38,294 nucleotides of DNA from the NCBI RefSeq assembly GCF_945649885.1, contig NZ_CALZFS010000011.1, forward strand, positions 1 through 38,294, in the 5' to 3' direction. Under the pieces are notes generated by a model. The model saw nothing but the letters and a program-made list of their open reading frames with translations. It searched no databases and was not told the DNA's origin. Of this stretch, positions 27,541-34,830 are shown piece by piece. Source of the stretch: an uncultured Corynebacterium sp. (GTDB taxonomy: Bacteria; Actinomycetota; Actinomycetes; Mycobacteriales; Mycobacteriaceae). Each line of letters opens with the position of its first letter. The first letter of the stretch is position 1. The translations under genes and the position numbers were made by a program.

Positions 27541-28532
27541 ACGCGCTCAGCCTTGTCCAGGATCTCCTGTGGGATCTCAACGCCCTGGCGTTCTGCGGCA
27601 TCTTCGTTGATGACATAGGTGAACTCAGTGGCGGTCTCAACGGGCATGGTGGCTGGATCCTCATTGTCCTGCAGGATGCGCAGTGCCATCTCACCGGTCT
27701 GGCGGCCCAGCTCGGTGTAGTCAATACCCAAGGTGGCAATTGCACCACCTTCAACGGTGCCTGATTCTGCAGCGATCACAGGGATCTGGTTCTGCTCTGC
27801 AACCTGGACCAGAGAGGCGATACCGGAGACAACCATGTTGTCGGTTGGAACGTAGATGGCATCAACATCACCCAGGGCATCGACAGCCTGCTGGATTTCA
27901 TTGACGGTGGTGACAGTCTGGGTCTTGACCTCAATGCCCAGTGGTGCTGCAGCTTCCTCCACTGCATCAACCTGAACCTGGGAGTTGACCTCACCGGAGG
28001 CGTAGACAATACCGATGGACTCAACACCGGGGACCAGTTGCTCAAGAAGCTCGAGCTGCTCATCAATCGGTGCGACATCGGAGGTACCGGTGACATTTCC
28101 GCCCGGTGCATCGTTGGAATCCACCAGTTCAGCGGATTCGGCATCGGTGACTGCTGTGAACAAAACTGGAATATCGGTGATGTTCTGGGCGGTTGCCTGG
28201 GCGGCAGGGGTGGCCACGGCAAGAACCAGATCGAGGTTGTCGGAGGCAAACTGCTGAGCGATGGTCAGAGCAGTGCCCTGTTCACCATTGGCGTTTTGTT
28301 CCTCAAAGGTGACTTCTACACCTGCAGCGTCGAAAGCCTGCTTGAATCCTTCAGTTGCGGCATCAAGAGCAGGGTGCTGCACCAGCTGGTTGATACCGAT
28401 GGAGTAGGATTCGCCTCCTTCTGAGGCTGAGGTGTCTGCTGAGGTGTCATCAGACTCGCTGGAGCAGGATGCCAGAGCAAGCGCACCGACAGCTAGGATG
28501 CTGGCGAAGATCTTCGATCGTGAAGAAAACAT
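27537..28532 (-). CDS. ABC importer substrate-binding lipoprotein (COG2984/TrpX-like)
   Basis: A 331-residue lipoprotein and first gene of the transporter operon. A signal peptide runs from the basic start (MFSSRSK) through ASILAVGALA to the lipobox LASC, with Cys23 as the lipid-bearing residue. The mature part begins with a Ser/Asp/Glu linker and then the two-lobed binding fold of the COG2984 family (GINQLVQHPALDAATEGF; ANGEQGTALTIAQQF; IPVLFTAVTDAESAELV; GVESIGIVYASGEVNS). In streptococci this family includes TrpX, which serves tryptophan-linked uptake; the ligand here is not determined. The start ATG 28532 has AAGGAG eight bases upstream. The next promoter region is 28533-28766 with no clear riboswitch. 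Confidence 0.93.
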   Translation of the reverse strand: MFSSRSKIFASILAVGALALASCSSESDDTSADTSASEGGESYSIGINQLVQHPALDAATEGFKQAFDAAGVEVTFEEQNANGEQGTALTIAQQFASDNLDLVLAVATPAAQATAQNITDIPVLFTAVTDAESAELVDSNDAPGGNVTGTSDVAPIDEQLELLEQLVPGVESIGIVYASGEVNSQVQVDAVEEAAAPLGIEVKTQTVTTVNEIQQAVDALGDVDAIYVPTDNMVVSGIASLVQVAEQNQIPVIAAESGTVEGGAIATLGIDYTELGRQTGEMALRILQDNEDPATMPVETATEFTYVINEDAAERQGVEIPQEILDKAERV

Positions 28533-28750
28533 GGCACATCTCCTTATAGATATTTTTGGCCCAGGGCGTTTCACAAGTTTTATGGGAAAAGTCACCAGTG
28601 TGAGATGACTCATGGTTGAACTTACTTGTTCGCCTCGTCATATGCGTAAACATGTGTCCCCGTCGGGTACCCCAGGGCCATCGAAAGAATTACTTTCCAG
28701 CCAGAATGCGGCGAGTTGAAAGATGATCGGCGGAGTTTTTCACAGATCAC

Positions 28751-28756
28751 TAGAGT
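28751..28756 (+). promoter_or_regulatory. -10 element of the DUF1707 gene
   Basis: TAGAGT fits TANNNT and ends 11 bases before ATG 28767, implying a leader of at most a few bases. Confidence 0.5.
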
Positions 28757-28766
28757 GGTATCCACC

Positions 28767-29555
28767 ATGAGCATTCCATCGAAAAAGCCCAGCGACTCTG
28801 ACCGTGAATTCCTCCAAGCGGAACTGACCCGTCTGGTGGGTCAGGGACGTCTGGACCTGAACACCTACCAGGATCTGGTGGATATCGTCTGGTCAACGGA
28901 CAACAATTCAGATCTCATGCAGATCCGCGCCCGCTATTTCAGTGGTCCGCCCATTCCCCCACCCCAATTCGGGAATCCGGCGGCTCCCCAGCCTCATCTG
29001 CAGCAGCCTCCGATACGGCCACAGCAGCCCTTTCATCCGCATGCCCAGCCTCAGCAACCGCAACCACCGATTCACTACACACAGCAACCACATCCCCACC
29101 CGCATCCCCATGCCCCACAGGGGATTCCAATGGGTGGGCACCTATCCCAGCCTCAGCAGTTTTCTCCCCAACCTGCCAATCAACCAGAGCAGTCAACCAT
29201 GGGTACCATCAAGAAGACCGGCGAATGGGCTGTGCCTGCGTACTCGGCTTATAAACTCAACGGCTCCGATCTTCATATTGATCTCAGGAAGGCTACTGCT
29301 GCGGCACCGGTGGTCACCATTGACATCACGATGAATATGTCAGCAACCACTCTGGTGGTGCCACCGGGCGTGCATGTTGATGTTCAGATCGCCAATAAGA
29401 ACTGGTCTGAGTTCCACGTGGATACCTCCGCCCCGATCCCCGGAGCTCCCCGAGTGGTGCTCACCGGTGTCTCCCGTGCCTCCACCCTGAAAGTGATCAC
29501 CAAAAGCCCCAATGAACCCCTGGGCTTCTGGGAGCAGATGTTCGGCGGGCGTTAA
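28767..29555 (+). CDS. DUF1707 domain protein with His/Pro/Gln-rich linker
   Basis: A 262-residue protein. Residues about 10-55 are a DUF1707-like segment (DREFLQAELTRLVGQGRLDLNTYQDLVDIVWST), a short helical domain common in actinobacterial membrane-linked or regulatory proteins. Residues 60-140 are a low-complexity linker of Pro, Gln and His, including HPHPHPHAP. The last 110 residues resemble the beta-rich C-terminal domain seen in LiaF-like envelope proteins (SDLHIDLRKAT, TTLVVPPGVHVDVQI). There are no transmembrane segments. A -10 hexamer directly upstream suggests a near-leaderless mRNA. Function unknown. Confidence 0.85.
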   Translation: MSIPSKKPSDSDREFLQAELTRLVGQGRLDLNTYQDLVDIVWSTDNNSDLMQIRARYFSGPPIPPPQFGNPAAPQPHLQQPPIRPQQPFHPHAQPQQPQPPIHYTQQPHPHPHPHAPQGIPMGGHLSQPQQFSPQPANQPEQSTMGTIKKTGEWAVPAYSAYKLNGSDLHIDLRKATAAAPVVTIDITMNMSATTLVVPPGVHVDVQIANKNWSEFHVDTSAPIPGAPRVVLTGVSRASTLKVITKSPNEPLGFWEQMFGGR

Positions 29556-29573
29556 CACCCCGCCAGCAAACTT

Positions 29574-30593
29574 CTAGGAGGTTGAGACCTTCTGGAGTGT
29601 CTGAGCTATCGCGTTGTTGAGGATGCCTGGGGCCTCCAGGGGAATCATATGGCCAGCCCCCTCGGCAATCTGGAGTTTCGCCCGAGGCCAGAGCTCACAG
29701 ATTCGCTCCGCCTGGCTCAGTGGGGTGACATCATCGTTTTCACCCGCCAGGACATACCCTTCAATCGATATCATGGCTTCTGCTGCATCCAGCTCATCAT
29801 GCTCTTGGAGGTCGCCGAAGAAACCGACGAATGTTTCCAGGGGTGTTTCGTGGATCATCGCGGCATGGAATTCCACCACGCGATCATTGATCGGTCTCTT
29901 GAATACCGCGGTGGATAGTGCTGGTGCCACAAACTGGGAGGCATAGGAACGGAACTTCTCCGCATCATGGGGAGCGGCTTCGGTGGCATCCATGACCTTC
30001 TCAGCAACCGGGGATGCCAGGACCTGGGGGAGCCCCTGCGCAGACAGGGATTCGATGGAGGTGGCCACGAGAATGACACCCTGGATACGCTCGGCTAATT
30101 CAGCATCGCTGCGTTTAACCAGGTTCAATGCGGTCAGCCCACCTAGGGAGTGCCCGACCAGGACCAGTGGTCCGGTGGGGGCATAGGCCCTGATCGCTGC
30201 CAGGACGTCATCGGCGGTGCCGTCGATAGTGCAGAGTTCTGGGGCCACGCGGCCGGTACGGCCGTGGCCGCGGGCGTCGATAAGCAAGCTTTTAACATCC
30301 GGAAAATTCTGACGTAGGTAATCAACCTGCATGTAGTAGACCTCTGCTGCGAGGGTGAAGCCATGGATGAATACCACGGTGGTGGTCGCATCTTCCGGGC
30401 CCACAACATAGGTCTGGATGGGGATTCCACCGGAATCCACGGTGGTTTCAACATCCACATGGACCAGGCCGGGTTCACGGGTGCGACTGTGCAGGGCACC
30501 ATGTTCCAATGCCAGCTGACGCCTTCCGGTTGCAGTGAGTCTTAAACGGGCGCTACGTGCAGTTGACTGCATCCAGGTGGGATCTAAAGCCAT
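29574..30593 (-). CDS. Alpha/beta hydrolase
   Basis: A 339-residue alpha/beta-hydrolase fold protein. The oxyanion strand is VVFIHGFT near residue 77, the nucleophile elbow GHSLGG has Ser149, the acid is probably Asp in AGENDDVTPL, and the histidine is in GAGHMIPLE. DARGHGRTGR follows the second strand as in typical esterases. The N-terminal 45 residues are basic and outside the fold. The ATG at 30593 lies seven bases after a TAGGCT -10 hexamer, so a leaderless start is likely. It is divergent from the ACP gene across 65 bp and converges on the DUF1707 gene. The substrate is unknown; esterase, lipase or C-C hydrolase are all possible. Confidence 0.88.
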   Translation of the reverse strand: MALDPTWMQSTARSARLRLTATGRRQLALEHGALHSRTREPGLVHVDVETTVDSGGIPIQTYVVGPEDATTTVVFIHGFTLAAEVYYMQVDYLRQNFPDVKSLLIDARGHGRTGRVAPELCTIDGTADDVLAAIRAYAPTGPLVLVGHSLGGLTALNLVKRSDAELAERIQGVILVATSIESLSAQGLPQVLASPVAEKVMDATEAAPHDAEKFRSYASQFVAPALSTAVFKRPINDRVVEFHAAMIHETPLETFVGFFGDLQEHDELDAAEAMISIEGYVLAGENDDVTPLSQAERICELWPRAKLQIAEGAGHMIPLEAPGILNNAIAQTLQKVSTS

Positions 30594-30600
30594 AGATCTC

Positions 30601-30651
30601 AGCCTACAATGCCTGGGGTGACTGGATTGACCGGGGACATATCGGTAGCTT
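30601..30651. promoter_or_regulatory. Divergent leaderless promoters
   Basis: TAGGCT on the minus strand (30606-30601) ends seven bases before the hydrolase ATG at 30593, and TAGCTT on the plus strand (30646-30651) ends seven bases before the ACP ATG at 30659. Both place the transcription start on or beside the start codon. Confidence 0.6.
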
Positions 30652-30658
30652 TAGTTCC

Positions 30659-30940
30659 ATGACCTCGAAGATCTCTGAAACCGATGATGCACGCGCTGAA
30701 GTAGTCTCCTCCCTGACTAAAATCCTGTCAGATGTCGGCGGTGTCACCTCTGAAGATATTTCCCCCGAATCCCGGTTGATTGATGATCTTGCCATCAGCT
30801 CCCTGAACCTGATTGAGGCTATCGTGCAGGTTGAAGATGCTTTCGGCGTGCGTATTGAAGATGCTGATGTCCAGGGTTTCACCACCGTTGGCGATGTGAT
30901 CACCTTCATTGAGACCAACCGTTCTGAGGCCTCAAAGTAA
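30659..30940 (+). CDS. acpM: Stand-alone acyl carrier protein
   Basis: A 93-residue acyl carrier protein, four-helix type. The phosphopantetheine site is Ser48 in LAISSLNLIEAI, where the usual DSLD reads SSLN. Helix II and the acidic surface (EAIVQVEDAFGVRIED) are otherwise typical. Corynebacterium makes its fatty acids with type I FAS, so a free ACP must have another job; the adjoining HAD phosphatase gene is 52 bp downstream. There is no clear ribosome site, and the TAGCTT -10 hexamer at 30646-30651 fits a leaderless mRNA. The symbol acpM follows C. glutamicum usage; the acyl substrate and partner enzymes are unknown. Confidence 0.88.
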   Translation: MTSKISETDDARAEVVSSLTKILSDVGGVTSEDISPESRLIDDLAISSLNLIEAIVQVEDAFGVRIEDADVQGFTTVGDVITFIETNRSEASK

Positions 30941-30992
30941 TTTTTAAGCACTAGCTGGAGACAAAACGGTATCCGGGGAGCACAATGGTGTC

Positions 30993-31814
30993 ATGAACGT
31001 GAATATCTCATACCTCACTGATATGGACGGCGTCCTCATCAAAGAGGGCGACATGATCCCCGGAGCGGACCGCTTCCTGCAGTCACTGACCAGGAACAAT
31101 ATTGAGTTCATGGTTCTGACCAACAACTCAATCTTCACCCCGCGTGATCTCTCCGCACGGCTAAGAAGCTCCGGCCTAGAGATACCCCCTGAAAGAATCT
31201 GGACCTCTGCCACGGCCACGGCACACTTCCTCAAATCCCAGGTTAACGAAGGCACCGCCTATGTTGTCGGGGAATCTGGACTCACCACCGCCCTGCATAC
31301 CGCAGGGTGGATTCTCACCGATTCTAATCCTGATTTTGTGGTCCTGGGTGAAACCCGCACCTATTCTTTCGAAGCGATCACCACCGCCATCAACCTGATT
31401 CTCGGTGGCGCACGCTTCATCTGCACCAACCCGGATGTCACAGGACCCTCCCCCACAGGAATTCTGCCGGCTACCGGAGCAGTGGCTGCCTTGATCACCG
31501 CAGCCACCGGCGCTGACCCCTATTTCATCGGCAAGCCGAACCCGGTGATGATGCGCAGTGCGCTCAACAACATCGGCGCCCACTCTGAACACACCGTCAT
31601 GATCGGTGACCGCATGGACACCGATGTCATCTCTGGTCTGGAAGCTGGCATGCGCACCATCCTGGTGAAAAGTGGCATCTCTGATGATGCGGAGATCAAA
31701 CGTTATCCCTTCCGTCCCACCATGGTGATGGATTCCATCGCTGACCTTGCCGATAGCTGGCAGGATCCTTTCGGCGACGGGTCCTTCCAGCAGGAGGAGC
31801 TGGCAGCTGAATAA
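30993..31814 (+). CDS. hdpA: HAD-IIA phosphatase, HdpA/NagD-like
   Basis: A 273-residue HAD-IIA phosphatase. Motif I is TDMDGVL at residues 9-15 (Asp10, Asp12), motif II is VLTNNS, and motif IV is GDRMDTDV; the large C2 cap lies between. The family dephosphorylates small sugar or nucleotide phosphates. In C. glutamicum the gene in this position is, as I recall, hdpA, which makes dihydroxyacetone from dihydroxyacetone phosphate, and the symbol rests on that synteny. The start at ATG 30993 has GGGGAG some 12 bases upstream and a CACAAT hexamer ending seven bases before it, so it might also be leaderless. It follows the ACP gene by 52 bp. Confidence 0.85.
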   Translation: MNVNISYLTDMDGVLIKEGDMIPGADRFLQSLTRNNIEFMVLTNNSIFTPRDLSARLRSSGLEIPPERIWTSATATAHFLKSQVNEGTAYVVGESGLTTALHTAGWILTDSNPDFVVLGETRTYSFEAITTAINLILGGARFICTNPDVTGPSPTGILPATGAVAALITAATGADPYFIGKPNPVMMRSALNNIGAHSEHTVMIGDRMDTDVISGLEAGMRTILVKSGISDDAEIKRYPFRPTMVMDSIADLADSWQDPFGDGSFQQEELAAE

Positions 31815-31912
31815 CCCACCGGGGCTTCCCCGGGGAACTGGGAAACCAGCAGGTGCTTGCTGCGATGTTGGTTGAAAATGTGCCTTAACCGGCGGTGGAG
31901 GAAACGGCAGTC

Positions 31913-31918
31913 TAGTGT
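31913..31918 (+). promoter_or_regulatory. -10 element of the APP1-like gene
   Basis: TAGTGT ends seven bases before ATG 31926, in the 111-bp gap after the HAD-IIA gene, predicting a leaderless mRNA. Confidence 0.55.
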
Positions 31919-31925
31919 CGGTGGC

Positions 31926-33017
31926 ATGGCGATTTCAGACATTGTGCGCAAGGGCGAACATGCAGCAAACCGGGCTAGCCTGACTTGGTCCCAGAAAAAA
32001 GGGTGGAAGCCCCAGGTCATCGGATTCTCCGGGTATGGAACAGATCGCCGCGTGCGGGTTCTTGCACGGGTGTTAATGACCAACCCAGATCAGGGCAGCA
32101 CCCCTAAGCCCGATTCCATAGACATGGATGACATGGATTCACCAGATTCATTGGGCAAACAGGCACAACGCGGTTGGCGTCAGTTCTTCACCATCCAGGT
32201 GCCGGATCATCCGATCAGCGTCCACATCGGTGACCGCACGGTAAATACGCACACTGATGGCAATGGTTATCTGGATGTTCTCATTCAGGATCACGGCCTG
32301 AGCGTCGGTTGGCACGATATCACCGTGGAGGCAGCTGGCTCAGAGCAGGCCACCGCTAGGGTCCTGATCGTGGATTCCTCAGCCAGACTGGGATTGATCT
32401 CAGATATCGATGACACCATCATGGTCACCTGGCTTCCCCGTGCGCTGTTGGCCGCATGGAATTCCTGGATCCGCCATACCAACACCCGACAGCCGGTTCC
32501 CGGGATGGCGGAATTCTACGCAGAACTGCTGAAAAATGATGCAGATGCCCCGGTGTTTTACCTCTCCACCGGCGCTTGGAACACCTTCGAAACACTCAAG
32601 GGATTTTTAAACAAGCACAAACTTCCAGATGGCCCGATGCTTTTGACGGATTGGGGTCCTACCCCCACCGGCCTGTTTCGCTCAGGCCAGGAGCACAAGA
32701 AGGTACAGCTCCGGAACCTCATCATCGATTATCCAGATATCAAATGGATCTTGGTCGGCGATGATGGCCAGCATGACCCACTGATCTTCAGCGAGGCCGT
32801 GGCGGAGCATCCTGACCGGATCGCCGGGGTGGCCATCCGGGAACTGTCCCCGGGTGAACATGTTCTCTCCCATGGAACCACCGGAGCATTATCCACCATC
32901 ACCACCAATGGTGGACAGGGTGTTCCTGTGGTCCATGGCAAGGATGGCGATGAACTGCTCTCGAACTACCGGTCCCAGCCATTCCCCCTGGTCGAAAATC
33001 CTGGCATCACGGACTAG
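31926..33017 (+). CDS. APP1-type phosphatidate phosphatase (DUF2183)
   Basis: A 363-residue protein of the APP1/DUF2183 phosphatase family. The catalytic DxDxT motif is SDIDDTI at residues 159-165 (Asp160, Asp162), the second motif region is FYLSTGAWNTF, and the acidic motif IV is ILVGDDGQHDP. The first 150 residues form a beta-rich domain (IQVPDHPISVHIG; YLDVLIQDHGLSVGWHDI) of the kind that precedes the catalytic part in this family. The yeast relative App1 dephosphorylates phosphatidic acid; bacterial substrates are not well known. The start at ATG 31926 is supported by the adjoining -10. A strong terminator follows at 33062. Confidence 0.9.
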   Translation: MAISDIVRKGEHAANRASLTWSQKKGWKPQVIGFSGYGTDRRVRVLARVLMTNPDQGSTPKPDSIDMDDMDSPDSLGKQAQRGWRQFFTIQVPDHPISVHIGDRTVNTHTDGNGYLDVLIQDHGLSVGWHDITVEAAGSEQATARVLIVDSSARLGLISDIDDTIMVTWLPRALLAAWNSWIRHTNTRQPVPGMAEFYAELLKNDADAPVFYLSTGAWNTFETLKGFLNKHKLPDGPMLLTDWGPTPTGLFRSGQEHKKVQLRNLIIDYPDIKWILVGDDGQHDPLIFSEAVAEHPDRIAGVAIRELSPGEHVLSHGTTGALSTITTNGGQGVPVVHGKDGDELLSNYRSQPFPLVENPGITD

Positions 33018-33061
33018 GTGGACTCCACTTCCCTGATGTGGGAAGACATCTAAGAAAACAG

Positions 33062-33107
33062 AATCCCGCGGTGCCTCCCCCTTCCTCTAGGGAGGCACCG
33101 CGGGATT
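33062..33107. terminator. Bidirectional hairpin terminator
   Basis: AATCCCGCGGTGCCTCCC and GGGAGGCACCGCGGGATT form a perfect 18-bp stem around a 10-base loop. It lies between the converging APP1-like gene and the 142-residue orphan gene. Confidence 0.85.
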
Positions 33108-33150
33108 AGTCTATGTCCTCGAATCTGGTGAGATTCAACCTCGTTTGCGT

Positions 33151-33579
33151 TTAGTCAACAATACGAAGTTCAACATCAAACCTGTGTTCATCCGCTATAT
33201 TCTCCAGCACAGCACGCAGATTCATGAATTCGCGTGGGGTTCCGGTAATCACCTCTCGACACTCTACGAGGCCAAGCTCAAATGGATCACGGCGCCAGGC
33301 TGTAAACCAATGAGCAGTAAGCGGATCAGATCCCAGAGTTATCAACTCCGACGGACTCGGTACACATATGACCATTGCCGACTCAATCCGCGGACGGAGC
33401 TCACGAGGCATTCCACTAATGCTGAGAACAGCGGTTTGCGCAGGTTTGGCCACACCTTCAAAAGAGTCAGCTACGGAGGTTTTCAATTGGGGTAATCCCA
33501 TGTCCTCCCAGAAGTCTGCCTTGAGCAGGTCCGCCTGATGACGGGTCCGGGTGGGCACGGTTAATGCGTTGTTCGTCAT
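33151..33579 (-). CDS. Hypothetical protein, 142 residues
   Basis: An unrecognised cytoplasmic protein. The start is ATG 33579, with GAAGGAA seven bases upstream; the longer frame to 33693 is not supported. Visible parts are a polar N-terminus (MTNNALTVPTRTR), a short aromatic helix (DLLKADFWEDMGLP), a predicted beta-strand region (PAQTAVLSISGMP; SAMVICVPSPSELITLG), a Trp-rich segment (HWFTAWRRDPFELG) and a C-terminal helix and strand (EFMNLRAVLENIADEHRFDVELRIVD). No signal peptide or known motif. It sits alone between two terminators or hairpins, upstream of a region with overlapping palindromes. Confidence 0.75.
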   Translation of the reverse strand: MTNNALTVPTRTRHQADLLKADFWEDMGLPQLKTSVADSFEGVAKPAQTAVLSISGMPRELRPRIESAMVICVPSPSELITLGSDPLTAHWFTAWRRDPFELGLVECREVITGTPREFMNLRAVLENIADEHRFDVELRIVD

Positions 33580-33941
33580 GTCGGATTCCTTCGGCAACAC
33601 TTGACAGCATCCCAAAACCGGGCTAAAAGCCCGGTTCTGAGAGATGTAAGACGAGGTTCGTCTTCCCCAACGGCCTCGAGTGTGCGTCATCAACCTGCAA
33701 CGACTTACTTACTACAGGCGATTGTGGTTAACTCACACCTCACCAGCAACCCTGAACCAACACTTTAACCCCCCTTTGCTAAACCTAAAGTTTAGCTTTA
33801 GGCTCCCCGTTGTGGGGCCATTTCCCCCAACAAAACCCCAGTTCACGAGCATGCGGCTCTATGATTACACCGTCCCCCAAGACAGCGCCAAGGATTTTTC
33901 AAGGCCTAATCCAGAAGAAAAACAGGAAAAACAAGCCAGAA
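33580..33941. other. Non-coding gap with overlapping palindromes
   Basis: 362 bp upstream of the 142-residue gene and downstream of the serine hydrolase gene. Two dyads overlap: GCTAAAC-CTAAA-GTTTAGC (33778-33796) and CCTAAAG-TTTAG-CTTTAGG (33784-33802), each with 7-bp perfect arms. A GC hairpin (CCCC/GGGG) follows at 33805-33817. These look like operator sites, and the hairpin may end the hydrolase transcript. Open frames here appear to be chance. Confidence 0.5.
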
Positions 33942-34751
33942 CTAGGCGGTGAGCTCTGCCCATACCTCATCGTTGAAATCACTCCACAGTGGTTTCGCCC
34001 AGGCGCCGAAAGCCCGGTCCCCAAGGACCACTCCTGCATAACCGCTGCCCGGAACCGTCCAGATGAAGGTGCCAGATTGTCCGAAGTGACCAACGGTGTT
34101 CTCAGGCATCGTCGTCCCGGTCCAATGCGGGGTCTTGTCACCCTTGATCTCAAAACCCAGTCCCCAGGGACACGGCTTCTGCATGCCATAGCCAGGTACG
34201 GTGCCGATCAGATCTGGGTATTGCAGGGTGAACGCCTCATCAAGGGTCTGCCGGGACAAGAGCGTCGGTGTGATCAATTCCTGCGCAAACCTGGTCAGAT
34301 CAGAGACCGTGGACTTCATCCCGTGTCCAGCAGATCCCTCCAGTACAGAGCTATTCATCCCCAGCGGAACAAAGACGGCTTCATGCAGGTACTCCGCAAA
34401 GGGCATTCCTGCTTCCTCCGCCACAATATCGGCGAGGATCTCAAAGCCCGCGGAGGAGTAGATCCTTCTGTCCTCCACCGGCCGCTGGGGTTCCGGGCTG
34501 TCAAACCCCACACCTGAGGCGTGAGCCAGAAGGTGACGAATAGTGGCGCCGTCCGGGCCGGCAGGGCTGTCCAGCTCAAAAATACCCTCTTCATAGGCAA
34601 GAAGGAACCCATACGCTGCCACTGGCTTGGTCACGCTCATCGTATCGAATACACGATCAACATCACCGTGGGCGTAGACCTCACTGTTGGCGACAACGCT
34701 TCCGGCAACATTGTCCACAGGCCATGATTCCAGTGTCTTCAAGCTGTCCAT
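33942..34751 (-). CDS. Serine hydrolase, beta-lactamase/class C type
   Basis: A 269-residue member of the class C beta-lactamase-like serine hydrolase family. The nucleophile motif SxxK is SVTK (Ser39, Lys42), the YxS/N motif is YSS at 98-100 (IYSSAGF), and the HxG-like third motif is GHFGQSG. HLLAHASGVGF is the usual family segment. No signal peptide is visible, so it acts in the cytoplasm, unlike true beta-lactamases; an esterase or peptidase is plausible. The ATG at 34751 is preferred to the longer frame, which overlaps the divergent glycosyltransferase; a TAGGGT -10 at 34759-34764 ends seven bases before it, predicting a leaderless mRNA. Confidence 0.88.
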   Translation of the reverse strand: MDSLKTLESWPVDNVAGSVVANSEVYAHGDVDRVFDTMSVTKPVAAYGFLLAYEEGIFELDSPAGPDGATIRHLLAHASGVGFDSPEPQRPVEDRRIYSSAGFEILADIVAEEAGMPFAEYLHEAVFVPLGMNSSVLEGSAGHGMKSTVSDLTRFAQELITPTLLSRQTLDEAFTLQYPDLIGTVPGYGMQKPCPWGLGFEIKGDKTPHWTGTTMPENTVGHFGQSGTFIWTVPGSGYAGVVLGDRAFGAWAKPLWSDFNDEVWAELTA

Positions 34752-34758
34752 GGCGTAG

Positions 34759-34822
34759 ACCCTAGCAATTTCTGTACACAAAACTGTGAAGACATGTGCG
34801 AGTCGTTGTAAAAATGTAGTCT
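34759..34822. promoter_or_regulatory. Divergent promoter region of hydrolase and glycosyltransferase
   Basis: On the minus strand TAGGGT (34764-34759) ends seven bases before the hydrolase ATG at 34751. On the plus strand TAGTCT (34817-34822) ends eight bases before GTG 34831 of the glycosyltransferase. Both fit TANNNT with little or no leader. Confidence 0.5.
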
Positions 34823-34830
34823 CTACTGGT

